A stretch of DNA of 64,000 nucleotides from Nitrosomonas oligotropha (GTDB lineage: Bacteria; Pseudomonadota; Gammaproteobacteria; Burkholderiales; Nitrosomonadaceae): NCBI RefSeq assembly GCF_900106555.1, contig NZ_FNOE01000017.1, positions 1 to 64,000 of the forward strand, written 5' to 3'. Below, piece after piece: positions 1-9,190 of this stretch; within the stretch, counting starts at the first letter, position 1; every line of letters begins with the position of its first letter. The position numbers and the translations under genes are program-made. The notes beneath the pieces were generated by a model. The model made no database searches and was not told the DNA's origin. It saw nothing but the letters and a program-made list of their open reading frames with translations.

Positions 1-346
1 GTTTTCCTTTTTATTGGTTGATCTGCCCAGATCTTTACCAACAGGTTACACCGCTTTCTCCTCTACTGTCATACACCAGAAAAGATCATAGCTCGCGGAA
101 TCGAACCGCGGACCTACTGATTACGAAACATAACCAGGAATTGCAGTAATATACAAATCAATTACTTGCAATGTTTGCCATACATAAAAGCAGTGTCATA
201 CAGTCACAAACAATAATATTCGCAGCATAGGCTGGCACAAATTTGACACAATTAATTTTTGCACGAGAGATTTTTATCTGGAGAAATTATCAAGAGTTAT
301 CATAGTATTATTGAATCGGTGCAAGGATCCCAGATTTTTTGGGAGG
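1..346. other. Non-coding left edge with tRNA fragment
   Basis: No open reading frame with coding character is visible on either strand. The only recognisable content is a tRNA 3'-half-like segment, read on the minus strand (about 127 down to 83), that contains the left copy of the attachment-site repeat. The remainder is AT-rich and unremarkable; it lies downstream of the minus-strand gene ending at 347. Confidence 0.6.
101..127. repeat. Left attachment-site repeat (attL/attR candidate)
   Basis: Positions 111-127 (gacctactgattacgaa) are identical to 8351-8367 inside the tRNA-Thr gene. With the flanking tcgaacc the match is 25 of 27 bases. Read on the minus strand, this copy continues into a perfectly paired T-arm (5-bp stems CGCGG/CCGCG around TTCGATT), so it is a genuine tRNA 3' fragment. 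It lacks a 5' half. Its acceptor-side bases (AGCTATG) do not pair with the 5' acceptor strand of the intact tRNA at 8398. Confidence 0.7.
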
Positions 347-961
347 TTAGTGTAAAGGTCTGGACCATTTCAATGTAATTTTGGATTTTGTCTGTGGTGT
401 TTCAAAATCACAAGTAATTTTTTCCGGCCGATGGTTTCTCTTATTTAGATCACAGTTACTAAATTGATAAATTGGAAGGCTGGGGACATAATTTTTATAA
501 TGTAGGCGGTTGATAATTGTTAAGCTATCTATTTTGAAATTTTCTCTCTCTGGCCAACCGTCATCATTAGCATCAAGAAAGCCATGTAGGGACAATACAA
601 CAAGTGGCTGAGAATTATCTGATATATGTGATCTTTGTATCCCATAACTAACATGGACATCGTACCGTTTCTCTTGACGTTTCCATATTATAGTTGCCTT
701 ACCAGATCCATTAAGCATATTTGGATCTGGCTCATCGTAGTAGTTTTCATATTTTGAGGAATATTGCCAAATTCCTTCGAGTGGCTTTTCAGTAAGAAGA
801 ATTTTTACATCATCAATCCGGCTAAGTATTAGAGTACTAAGTGTTGTTATAGAAATACCAATAAGTGTCAAAATTGCAATCCATATTTGGAGCTTTCTGG
901 TTCGTATCTCTAAGCGGAGCACTTCTTTTTTTAATTGCTCTTCACTGAAGTTCTGTTCCAT
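347..961 (-). CDS. Membrane-anchored hypothetical protein of the island
   Basis: A 204-aa protein not matching any family I recognise. Residues 1-22 are a charged, probably helical stretch, followed by one transmembrane helix at about 25-47 (IWIAILTLIGISITTLSTLI). A soluble polar domain of about 150 residues follows, rich in aromatic and beta-forming residues. There is no cleavable signal peptide motif. The gene lies 79 bp downstream of the TPR gene, in the same direction, and may be the last gene of the kinase-TPR cassette. The domain after the helix contains LEGIWQYSSKYENYY and may be a small lipocalin-like or beta-barrel fold, but this is only an impression. The ATG has a weak ribosome binding site. 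Confidence 0.6.
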   Translation of the reverse strand: MEQNFSEEQLKKEVLRLEIRTRKLQIWIAILTLIGISITTLSTLILSRIDDVKILLTEKPLEGIWQYSSKYENYYDEPDPNMLNGSGKATIIWKRQEKRYDVHVSYGIQRSHISDNSQPLVVLSLHGFLDANDDGWPERENFKIDSLTIINRLHYKNYVPSLPIYQFSNCDLNKRNHRPEKITCDFETPQTKSKITLKWSRPLH

Positions 962-1040
962 AATCCAGCCAAGTTATCTGAGATACGGTAATTAAAATTA
1001 TTAATACTTAAATTGAAAATAATGATATGAGGCGATTACA

Positions 1041-2867
1041 TTATCCTAGCGATAGACTGTTTAAAAGGGAGCGTGCACGTGCAGTAATTTGTGGGACCGA
1101 ATTGTCGTACTCAATAGCTTTTTGAAGATAGCGCTTAGCACGCGATGGGTCAGAATCAAAAAACTTAAGCCCAAGCTCAAAATTTAGTTTCTGCCGAATT
1201 CGTTTCTTGTCCTCTGGATTTTTGGCCAAGTGAATAGCTTCTTCGTAAAGGCTCTCAGCGTGATTAACATTACCCTTCCGCATATGGAGCAAGCCAAGCG
1301 TTGCAGTTGAGTATGGTTCCTTGTGAATAACATGGCTAAGTTTCTGCAAATATTGTTTGGCGGTGTCAATTTGATTCGCTTCTAGATAAGAAAATGCAAT
1401 ATTATTTGTCAGCATGTTCTTGATTCCGGAGTGTTTGGGATGCAAGGAGGTTAACAATCCTTTATAGTACCTGGCCAACTCAAGAGCTGTTGGAAGGGTT
1501 TCAACTTGGAGTGAATAGTATGAGATTTGCGATGCCGCCAACCATGCAACGATGTTGGGTGCTACACCCGTCTTGGATAATAGTTGCTCAGCAACGCGTA
1601 CAGCATTCTTACTGTCGCCAGTATAATGAAGTGAGCTGACGTAAAATATGTACATTTCAGCCAATTGAGAATCACCTAGTACCATCTGGCTGCAGTCGTC
1701 GGAAAGGATGCTTCTAGTGAAGGTCAGTAAATCCTTATAGGCGCGATCTTCCACAAGCAATGCAGATATATTTCTTGCAGCAAGGAAAAAATTTCTAGAG
1801 CGCGAATTAGTCTCTGATTGCATTGCGTACTTAAATGCTTCATATGCTTTCTTTTTATCACGGCGTTTGTGATACGCTACACCAAGGTTGTTCCAGACTA
1901 GACTGGTACTCTCAATGCTTCCTTGCCGTTTCAAGGCAGCTATTGCTTCATCAGTCTTGCCTATTTCAAGAAGTGCACGTGCGAGTCTAGCCCACATAGC
2001 AGGATTCTTCTGCTCGAACTGTAAAAACATTCGAAGACTTGGAATCGCATCCTCATTACGTTTCTCACTGAATGCCAAATCAGCGAGTAGTGCAATTGAA
2101 TTTTCATTTGATGGATCTAAGGCGGCAGCTTTGCGAAGCGTTGCTAATGCTTTTTTTGTTTTTCCTATGTAGATATATGCCAGAGCAAGATTAGTAAACA
2201 AAGGACATGAAGTTTGTCTTTCCTCAGCAGCAAATCGGAAACTTTGTATCGCCTGCTCATATTCACCTCGCACGAGATGTAAAGAACCTTCAAATAAACG
2301 AACACTGAAATCGAGAGGATCAATTAGTGCTGCACGGTTAACAGATGCTAGCGCAGAATCTAAATCCCTTCGTTGCACATGAAAATAGGCAAGTCGCAAA
2401 TTTGCATAAACATCCCGCTCGAGATTGAGACCAGAAAAAATTCTTTCAGCGTCATTAAACAGATTGCGTGCAATTAAATTGTCACCAAGACGATGTGCGG
2501 TGAACTCATCATTTACAAGATCACGTACACGTAAGAGATAGCTTTCTTCTCGATCTCGTTCCCCGATAAGCTCGGCCATGTTGGCCAGACGGTTAAAAAA
2601 TATTGGGGAATCATGAAATCTAGCCTCTTTATATTTGAGTGTTTCCAGTTCACGTACAAAAATTTGCTCCCATTTTCCCCATTCAATTATCGTAAAATCT
2701 TTTAGAGAAAAGTTTACTTTACTGTAAGTCTGCATCTCAGCAATGTCCTCAAGTGGCTGCAGAATTAGTGTTAAAGGTTGTACTCCGTCTTCCGAAAGCA
2801 TAAGCTCTATCGGTCTAGGAGTAACTTCTAGATTTTCTCTCTGAGCAGGAAGATTATTCGTTAGCAT
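1041..2867 (-). CDS. TPR-repeat protein paired with Ser/Thr kinase
   Basis: A 608-aa protein. Its first ~110 residues show no clear repeat; from about residue 120 to the C-terminus it consists of degenerate tetratricopeptide repeats, with typical units such as LALAYIYIGKTKKALATLRK and NNLGVAYHKRRDKKKAYEAF. There is no signal peptide or membrane segment, so it is probably a cytosolic scaffold. I chose the ATG at 2867, not the upstream in-frame start at 2960: this ATG overlaps the kinase stop by 14 nt (ATGCTAACGAATAA), the classic arrangement for translational coupling, whereas the upstream start would overlap the kinase gene by 107 nt. Inferred role: adaptor or substrate of the adjacent kinase. 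Confidence 0.8.
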   Translation of the reverse strand: MLTNNLPAQRENLEVTPRPIELMLSEDGVQPLTLILQPLEDIAEMQTYSKVNFSLKDFTIIEWGKWEQIFVRELETLKYKEARFHDSPIFFNRLANMAELIGERDREESYLLRVRDLVNDEFTAHRLGDNLIARNLFNDAERIFSGLNLERDVYANLRLAYFHVQRRDLDSALASVNRAALIDPLDFSVRLFEGSLHLVRGEYEQAIQSFRFAAEERQTSCPLFTNLALAYIYIGKTKKALATLRKAAALDPSNENSIALLADLAFSEKRNEDAIPSLRMFLQFEQKNPAMWARLARALLEIGKTDEAIAALKRQGSIESTSLVWNNLGVAYHKRRDKKKAYEAFKYAMQSETNSRSRNFFLAARNISALLVEDRAYKDLLTFTRSILSDDCSQMVLGDSQLAEMYIFYVSSLHYTGDSKNAVRVAEQLLSKTGVAPNIVAWLAASQISYYSLQVETLPTALELARYYKGLLTSLHPKHSGIKNMLTNNIAFSYLEANQIDTAKQYLQKLSHVIHKEPYSTATLGLLHMRKGNVNHAESLYEEAIHLAKNPEDKKRIRQKLNFELGLKFFDSDPSRAKRYLQKAIEYDNSVPQITARARSLLNSLSLG

Positions 2868-4047
2868 AATTGTTTCTATATGAGACAAATTTATGGAGAG
2901 AATTGATTTTTCTTTGTTGCTTTTCCATACGTTTGAGACGCATTTCTCTAGACGATGCAAGCCGTTTTTGGTAAAGCTTTTCGTGCTTTAAGATCTTAAT
3001 GGTGGCTCCAATACGAGCACGCACCCATCCTAGATTAATTGGTCTTTTTGAATAATCTATATGAGTTAGTAATCTTAGAACTTCGTTCAAAAGAGATGTT
3101 ATACCTGGCGGTACCGTGTTACCGGGAGCGTCGATATGGACAGGTTCGATGCCAGAAGAAAATTTTCCTATTGCCTGCTTCCATGCTTTGAGTTTTTCAT
3201 CTTCATTAGTAATACCTTGTAATTCCATACTCATGCATGCGTAAATTGCATGGCAACGTGGATTCCTAGCAAGTAACGCACGATAGAAGATGTCGCGATT
3301 AAAAAGCTCATAGAGCATACATCCTAATGCGTAACAATCGGTATATGGTGCCAATTTCCTGTGACCTGCGAGACCGATAATCGCTTCTGGGGCTGCATAT
3401 GCAGGAGCCCCTACATTATGTTGATAACGCTGCTGGATTGCACCTGAAGAGAAACGTGCTGCCGTACCTAGATCAATAGCCACTACTATTCGTTTAAGTG
3501 CATCTTGATATTGACGTAGATTATCTGGCTTTAAATCTCGATGAAAAACTTCGTGTCGATGAAGTGCTTCAATCGCAAGAGTAAGTTCATTGAATAATTG
3601 AAGTTTGTCCAATGGGTCAAAATTTTCTTGACGATAAAAATAATCGTCAATGTCATTATTGATCCATTCTACGGCGAAGTATTCGCATGGAAGAGTTACT
3701 TCAGATCCATTCTCAAATGGAATAATGAGATTAAAGGTAGACAATGCTGAAACTAATTGAAGGCAGCGACTTTTATTTATTAAAATTTGAAGAATATCGT
3801 GCTCACGTCGGAAACATGCACGACGATAATCATCGTTCATCAAATCAGGATGAATATCATAAAACTTTAGCGCTACTGGGGCATCCTCAATGATGTCGTG
3901 TGCTGAAAACACTAATGAGAAACAGCCGCGCTTTTCATTATTAAATGAATTAACGTTAATCAATTTGATCTTCTCAAATCGTCCATTCAATAGTGGTATG
4001 GCTTCAAGCGCACTCACCAAAAGCTGACTATTTTGCGAAAGTGACAT
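2854..4047 (-). CDS. Hanks-type Ser/Thr protein kinase
   Basis: A 397-aa eukaryotic-like protein kinase. Visible landmarks: the VALKFY lysine (K61), the catalytic loop HRDLKPDN with D171, the metal-binding DLG (D192, a DFG variant) and the APEA motif closing the activation segment, followed by YALGCMLYEL. All the residues needed for catalysis are present, so it is probably active. The glycine-rich loop region is degenerate. The C-terminal ~40 residues are basic (KRMEKQQRKINSLHKF) and may bind a partner or nucleic acid. No transmembrane segment or extracellular PASTA domain is present, unlike PknB-type receptors. It is the first gene of a minus-strand cassette and overlaps the TPR gene by 14 nt. 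Substrate unknown; kinase-TPR pairs on mobile elements suggest signalling or defence. Confidence 0.85.
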   Translation of the reverse strand: MSLSQNSQLLVSALEAIPLLNGRFEKIKLINVNSFNNEKRGCFSLVFSAHDIIEDAPVALKFYDIHPDLMNDDYRRACFRREHDILQILINKSRCLQLVSALSTFNLIIPFENGSEVTLPCEYFAVEWINNDIDDYFYRQENFDPLDKLQLFNELTLAIEALHRHEVFHRDLKPDNLRQYQDALKRIVVAIDLGTAARFSSGAIQQRYQHNVGAPAYAAPEAIIGLAGHRKLAPYTDCYALGCMLYELFNRDIFYRALLARNPRCHAIYACMSMELQGITNEDEKLKAWKQAIGKFSSGIEPVHIDAPGNTVPPGITSLLNEVLRLLTHIDYSKRPINLGWVRARIGATIKILKHEKLYQKRLASSREMRLKRMEKQQRKINSLHKFVSYRNNYANE

Positions 4048-4611
4048 CGTCGTGAGATAAACTACCTAGTTAGCTACTAAGCGTAGTGCTTGTCGCTGAA
4101 TGAATTCGGTTATCAGTAGAGTAACGGTTGCTATAAAATACCTGAGTTATTGGCATCATGGAATAAATATGTAGGCAGGATATTGAGAAAAAAACCTTTC
4201 CATTTTCTTGCAAAAGTATCAAGAATCCCTTATGCAGTCAAATACACAGACAAGTATTCCAGAAAATATTTTTTCTGCATAGATTAAGCCAGCCATTTAT
4301 GAAAAATGGCTAGTCATGTGACCGAATTTTGCGAAAGTTTTGAGATGTCAAACAACTCAGATCTTAGTTGTAACTATCAGAAAGGCATGATTCAGACAAC
4401 ACAAGGCGTATTTCGACTAACATCACTAAGAAATTTGAGTATTTGCAACAGTTCTTATTAATTAGAGAGTATGGAGCCAATACGTATCTATTCGGCATAG
4501 TTAGTCTGTTGCCATATCAGACACAATAAGCAAAGCTGTTGTGTCGATTCTCAATAAAACACTAATTTAGTCCGATAAAAAGTGAAATGCCTGGATATTT
4601 AATAAAACCGG
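4048..4611. other. AT-rich divergent intergenic region in the island
   Basis: This 564-bp stretch separates the minus-strand kinase cassette from the plus-strand rep/int genes. No coding frame is convincing. It must hold both divergent promoters and, if the element replicates when excised, is the most plausible place for an origin next to the rep genes. No clear iterons or long palindrome were spotted by eye. Confidence 0.5.
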
Positions 4612-5574
4612 ATGCATTTATCTTTTAACCCGAACCTTGAATCCCATCAACGGGCTCCTAATACGTACATGCAATCACGCGTTGAAAAATCAATTGCCCG
4701 ACTACTGGTTGTGAAGTTTGCGCCTGAATGTGGAGAAGTATTGTCATTGTACCGTGCCAAGCGTGATGGCTGGATTAAAATGCCCGAAGAGATAGAACAG
4801 ATACGCAAGCATTCGGGCTTAGGTGATGCGTATGTGCTTGCTTATGAGGCAGAACCTAGAATCTTATCTTGTTTAATGAAGTTTCTTTGCCCTGAAGATA
4901 CCGTCAAGAAATTAAAAGAATTTGATGATGCTTTGATTGCTACTGCTGAAAAAGACAAATTAGAGCTGGTAGAAAGATTATTAGATGAATTGGAGAACGA
5001 TAATCTTTCAGAGTCATCTTTAGAGACTGAAGGGGAATCTATTAAAGCATGTGAAACTGCTCAAAAAGAATGGGAATCAATATCTGAAGATGAGAAAGCA
5101 AAGATTCTTAGCCAGATTCAGCTTTTCTTCGCATTTTTCTATGCTTATTTTTACAATCATATCGCGCTTATGGTGCATGGGCAGAAACTAACAACACTGG
5201 TTCCGCTTGCGCTGCAAGGAAACCAGAAGGCATTCTGCAAAGCTGTGCAAATAGATCGAAATTTACTGACAGGTCATCCTTATTTTCGAGACACTTATGC
5301 GCGATTGCTAACAGGAGAAGATCCAAAATTCCTGAAGGCGATTGCATCCCATTTAAATCGTCCTCCTATCCAGGGAAAAATAAGATTTCCAGCACTGTAT
5401 ATGTTGTTTGCTGTGTTGGATGGCTTTAAATGGCTGGATGATTTTACAGCGACTGAGATTCTGGACGTATGTGATGATGCTAGGCTTGATCGTTACCAGA
5501 ATCGAATAGAAGATGAAAGTTATTTAATCAAGCGTCGTTTGGAATATCGCAAGAAGCAGAAAATTGGCTTTTAG
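4612..5574 (+). CDS. Island hypothetical protein upstream of rep
   Basis: A 320-aa protein I do not recognise. It is mostly alpha-helical by appearance, with an acidic stretch around residues 125-150 (LLDELENDNLSESSLETEGE) and an aromatic hydrophobic patch near residues 170-186 (QLFFAFFYAYFYNHIALMV) that could be a buried helix or a membrane-associated segment. The C-terminus is strongly basic (IKRRLEYRKKQKIGF). It is followed after 114 bp by the replication gene in the same direction, so it may belong to the maintenance module of the element. The start has only a poor ribosome binding site; an internal ATG at codon 20 is an alternative. Confidence 0.65.
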   Translation: MHLSFNPNLESHQRAPNTYMQSRVEKSIARLLVVKFAPECGEVLSLYRAKRDGWIKMPEEIEQIRKHSGLGDAYVLAYEAEPRILSCLMKFLCPEDTVKKLKEFDDALIATAEKDKLELVERLLDELENDNLSESSLETEGESIKACETAQKEWESISEDEKAKILSQIQLFFAFFYAYFYNHIALMVHGQKLTTLVPLALQGNQKAFCKAVQIDRNLLTGHPYFRDTYARLLTGEDPKFLKAIASHLNRPPIQGKIRFPALYMLFAVLDGFKWLDDFTATEILDVCDDARLDRYQNRIEDESYLIKRRLEYRKKQKIGF

Positions 5575-5688
5575 TCAATGCACTGAAAATAATTTTTAGT
5601 GCATTCAGATTTTTTGTCTTGATCCATAAAGTTCGTATCCGTTGCGACAAGCATTCGCATGGTCGCCATCGGATAAGGATTTTTTATC

Positions 5689-7071
5689 ATGAAGGAAGAA
5701 GCTAATGTTTTACCTGATGCTTTAACACCCCAACAAAATAATACCGCCGAGCCAGCGCATCGCATTACGAGCGGCAGCGAGGTTGTGCGTTGCGATGGTG
5801 AGGTGGAAAGCGATTTGACGGATGCCTTGCATCAGTCAGTTTCATTCTCACAGGGTACGCCGCCTAGTAACACAGTACCCTATAACTGCAATAATGAGTA
5901 TTTCAAGCTTTTAAGGTTTTGTGTTGATAGTCTGTATTTATCCTATCAAGGTGAATTATTCCCGGAAGTTAAAGAACGGTTAACCAAGCTTAAGCAACTG
6001 GCGCAACATTCCGAGATAGATCAACAAGCGCAAGCCCAATATGCCATTGCCGGACATATCTTTGAAGTTAAGGATAAAGGCTCATCAATATTTCCGTATG
6101 TGATGGAAGATGGCGCATTCCGCATCAGCCTATCCAGAACCAGCAAGAAAACACCGATGGCGTATGTGAAGCTATCCTCCCGGTATCTATGCAGCATCAA
6201 GCCAATCGAAGCTGAAATGCACTTGCGCCAGATTTTGAATGAACTGGGCACATTGGAAAGTTCTGCCCATGTCAGCCGCATCGATCTCTGTGCTGATTTC
6301 GTTTCCCATGAAAATATGGAATCCTGGGATCGGGAAGCATGGATAACGCGCGGTAAGAAAATTGATGCCCATGCAGTTAATGAGAAATTCACAGGCTGGT
6401 CGATTGGCCTGGGTGGCAAGATTTCCTGTCGGTTGTATAACAAGCTGTTAGAAATTCATACCAGTGGCAGAACCGATCTTGTTCCGTTATGGAAAGAAGC
6501 CGGATGGCAAGAGGATGAACCCGTCTGGCGTGTTGAATTTCAGTTGATGCGCGATGTATTGGTAGAACATGGTTTGATTAGCCTGGATACTGTACTGGCC
6601 AATCTAAACGGCCTATGGAGTTATGCTTCAACAGAATGGCTGCGTCTTACGTTACCTAATCCCGATGATCAAACGCGCTCACGCTGGCCGATTCATCCCT
6701 TATGGGGGTATATCTCATCTGTTGACTGGGAAACAGACTTAAACACGCTTTCTAGATCATTTAAGGCAACAAGATTACCTGAAGATAAACGGATACTGAC
6801 ATTAGGCGCCAGTTCAATGGCCTGCTTCATGGCCAAGCATGGCATTACCGATTTTGATGAAGGTTTGGATCGTTACATCTTGGCGCTGCATCAGCATTTC
6901 TCTACATGCGGAGAATTCATTGGTTTATCTGCAGAAGATTTTATTCTTGAAAGAGTGCGTCTTCGTGCAAAAGAGTACAACACCATCCTGAATGTTAATG
7001 AAGCGGAACAAAAGCGGCTCACGATTGATAAAGCTGCCAAAGATTACCGCAAGGAATCGGATGGTGAATGA
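5689..7071 (+). CDS. Replication initiation factor-like protein (Rep_trans type)
   Basis: A 460-aa protein resembling the plasmid/phage replication initiation factor family (Rep_trans, the rolling-circle initiators of filamentous phages and some plasmids). Supporting blocks in order: HVSRIDLCADF (beta strand with acidic metal-site residues), CRLYNKLLEI (the YxxK-like tyrosine motif) and WRVEFQL (second acidic strand). Residues 1-60 are low-complexity and probably variable. The likely role is nicking or initiating replication of the excised element. The stop overlaps the start of the next gene by 4 nt (ATGA), so it is translated with the HTH gene. Family assignment is from motif pattern only. 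Confidence 0.75.
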   Translation: MKEEANVLPDALTPQQNNTAEPAHRITSGSEVVRCDGEVESDLTDALHQSVSFSQGTPPSNTVPYNCNNEYFKLLRFCVDSLYLSYQGELFPEVKERLTKLKQLAQHSEIDQQAQAQYAIAGHIFEVKDKGSSIFPYVMEDGAFRISLSRTSKKTPMAYVKLSSRYLCSIKPIEAEMHLRQILNELGTLESSAHVSRIDLCADFVSHENMESWDREAWITRGKKIDAHAVNEKFTGWSIGLGGKISCRLYNKLLEIHTSGRTDLVPLWKEAGWQEDEPVWRVEFQLMRDVLVEHGLISLDTVLANLNGLWSYASTEWLRLTLPNPDDQTRSRWPIHPLWGYISSVDWETDLNTLSRSFKATRLPEDKRILTLGASSMACFMAKHGITDFDEGLDRYILALHQHFSTCGEFIGLSAEDFILERVRLRAKEYNTILNVNEAEQKRLTIDKAAKDYRKESDGE

Positions 7072-7397
7072 AGACACTCGACTTAAATGAAGCTGCTCAA
7101 TTTCTCAAACTCCATCCTGAAGAACTGCGCCGTCGCGCCAAAGCGGGAATTATTCCCGGTGCCAAGATGGGTAAGTGCTGGGTATTTATTGAAGACGACC
7201 TTGTTACCTGTCTGCGCTCGTTATATGCTACTCCCCGGCAAGCGTTGCAAGTGGGACATGGAGAAAAACAATTATGTCACTCTTTAAACGCGGTAAGACG
7301 TGGTGGATTAGTTTCACCACACCAAGCGGCGAGCGAGTTAGATGCTCTGCTGCAACAGAAGATAAAACCCAAGCACAGGAATTCCACGACAAGCTGA
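7068..7397 (+). CDS. HTH (excisionase-like, MerR/HTH_17) protein
   Basis: A 109-aa protein with an N-terminal winged-helix/HTH_17 type DNA-binding domain (residues ~1-52, with LNEAAQFLKLHPEELRRRAK then GIIPGAKMGKCWVF), the usual layout of small excisionases and directionality factors. The start overlaps the rep stop (ATGA). Its last ~41 codons overlap the start of the integrase gene by 124 nt in another frame, so the same DNA encodes the tail of one protein and the N-terminus of the other. The C-terminal extension (about residues 68-109) lies largely within that overlap and is not part of the HTH fold. Inferred role: recombination directionality factor and perhaps repressor. Confidence 0.75.
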   Translation: MKTLDLNEAAQFLKLHPEELRRRAKAGIIPGAKMGKCWVFIEDDLVTCLRSLYATPRQALQVGHGEKQLCHSLNAVRRGGLVSPHQAASELDALLQQKIKPKHRNSTTS

Positions 7398-8287
7398 AAG
7401 CTGAATCTTGGCGGGTCGTGAAACTGGGGGATAAGCCAAAACGCACTTGGGATGAAGCGGCCTATAAATGGCTGATGGAAACACAGGATAAAAAGACACA
7501 TCATGATGACGTGGCTAAAATAAACTGGCTCCAACAGTTCTTTAGGGGCAAGTATCTCGATGAATTGACGCGCGATGTTATTGCAGGGATTGGCGAATTA
7601 AAGCGAAAAGAAACGAGTCCGGCGACTGCCAACCGTTTATTGGCTCTGATCCGTTCAATCCTGCGCCGTGCGGCTCTTGACTGGGAATGGATTGATAAAC
7701 CCCCAGTGATTAAGCTGTATCGTGAGGCAAAGCGACGGGTGCGTTATCTGAGTGCAACACAGGCTAGTATTCTGATTCAGGAATTGCCGCAGCATTTAGG
7801 GGATATGGTGACATTTTCATTGGCTACAGGTTTGAGACGGTCGAACGTCACAAAACTGGAATGGTCACAAGTGGATATGCAGAGAAATGTTGCATGGATA
7901 CATGGCGATCAGGCCAAAGCAGGAAAACCGATCCATGTAACCCTGAATGCTACGGCAATAGCGGTATTGACTAGGCAAATTGGCAAGCATCCCAGATCAG
8001 TATTTAGTTACAAGGGCAAGCCAATCACGCAAGTGAATACAAAAGCTTGGTATAAGGCGTTAAAACGTGCCGGTATCGAAGATTTTCGCTGGCATGATTT
8101 ACGTCATACCTGGGCAAGCTGGCTGACTCAGAATGGCGTGCCGTTGAATGTCATTCAGGAAATGGGCGCATGGGAATCTGCTGAGATGGTGAGGCGTTAT
8201 GCTCACCTTGCACCTGAGCAATTTGCTCAACATGCCCGGGTCTTGGATGGCGTGCTGAATGTCACAAATTTGGCACAATCGAAGTAA
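7274..8287 (+). CDS. int: Tyrosine recombinase / phage-type integrase
   Basis: A 337-aa site-specific integrase. The C-terminal catalytic domain shows Arg188 in TGLRRSN, the HxxR block HDLRHTWASW with H274 and R277, W300, and the nucleophile Tyr309 in RRYAHL. The N-terminal part (MSLFKRGKTWWISFTTPSGE) is the beta-rich arm-binding region followed by a core-binding helical domain. The start at 7274 is needed for this conserved N-terminus even though it overlaps the HTH gene by 124 nt. The gene ends 35 bp before the tRNA-Thr 3' end, as expected for an integrase adjacent to its own attachment site. Expected to act by integrating and, with the HTH protein, excising the island. Confidence 0.93.
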   Translation: MSLFKRGKTWWISFTTPSGERVRCSAATEDKTQAQEFHDKLKAESWRVVKLGDKPKRTWDEAAYKWLMETQDKKTHHDDVAKINWLQQFFRGKYLDELTRDVIAGIGELKRKETSPATANRLLALIRSILRRAALDWEWIDKPPVIKLYREAKRRVRYLSATQASILIQELPQHLGDMVTFSLATGLRRSNVTKLEWSQVDMQRNVAWIHGDQAKAGKPIHVTLNATAIAVLTRQIGKHPRSVFSYKGKPITQVNTKAWYKALKRAGIEDFRWHDLRHTWASWLTQNGVPLNVIQEMGAWESAEMVRRYAHLAPEQFAQHARVLDGVLNVTNLAQSK

Positions 8288-8322
8288 AACAGATTCAGTT
8301 ATGTTTCTAAGTTATTGATAAT

Positions 8323-8398
<76 letters not shown>

Positions 8399-8605
8399 CC
8401 TGCTTAAATCAAGCGGCGTATTATAGATGGTTGGGGAATTACGGGCAAATGATAAAGAGTTGAATTCAATTGTTTGTGCTTTTTCTTCATTGAAAATTGT
8501 TTATTGCACAATCCTATTCCATATTTTTTGACTGACTTTCGTCTAAGTTCGGCGAATTTCGCCAAAAATCTGTACATTTCTGCGATAAGAGTCCATAATT
8601 ATTGG

Positions 8606-9061
8606 ATGGATTCCAAGAATGTAAAAGTGCAAAATATTCTGATCGTGCATGGCCCGAATTTGAATTTACTGGGGCTTCGCGAGCCGGAGATTTATGGCGC
8701 TACTACATTGCAAGATATTAACAGAAACTTAAGTCAATTAGCCGAAAATCAAGGCATTCATCTGGATTTTTTTCAAAGTAACGCTGAGTTCGCGTTGATT
8801 GACCGGATTCAGCAAACCCTGCATGACGGGACGGATTTTATAATCATCAATCCAGCTGCGTATACGCATACCAGTGTGGCATTGCGCGATGCGCTTGCTG
8901 CGGTGAAACGGCCTTTTATCGAAGTGCATTTATCAAATGTTTATGCTCGTGAATCTTTCCGGCAACGATCCTATTTCTCGGATCTGGCGGTTGGTGTCAT
9001 CAGCGGTTTGGGTGCCAAGGGCTACGAACTTGCTCTGGAATACGCAATAACATCTCATTAA
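8606..9061 (+). CDS. aroQ: Type II 3-dehydroquinate dehydratase
   Basis: Converts 3-dehydroquinate to 3-dehydroshikimate in the shikimate pathway, as a cytosolic dodecamer. The N-terminal block [21 protein letters not shown], the FFQSNAE segment, the [13 protein letters not shown] loop and [14 protein letters not shown] are diagnostic. The frame is open further upstream, but the ATG at 8606 gives 151 aa, the normal family length, and begins just before the conserved first strand; the upstream codons look non-coding. It sits ahead of accB-accC, the order common in betaproteobacteria. There is no strong ribosome binding site. Confidence 0.95.
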   Translation: MDSKNVKVQNILIVHGPNLNLLGLREPEIYGATTLQDINRNLSQLAENQGIHLDFFQSNAEFALIDRIQQTLHDGTDFIIINPAAYTHTSVALRDALAAVKRPFIEVHLSNVYARESFRQRSYFSDLAVGVISGLGAKGYELALEYAITSH

Positions 9062-9190
9062 CCGGTTACATTTGATGCATTAGGTGAAATTCTTTTTACG
9101 TTGCCGTAATTTGCGCATTTTTACACGCAGTATTTTGTTTTCTAGTTATAACACTACCTTTTAACGAGGCATGGTCTCGGGAGATTGAAA

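Noticed and set aside
2868..2960. Upstream start of the TPR protein
   Set aside because: Would overlap the kinase gene by 107 nt; the ATG at 2867 gives the coupled 14-nt overlap.
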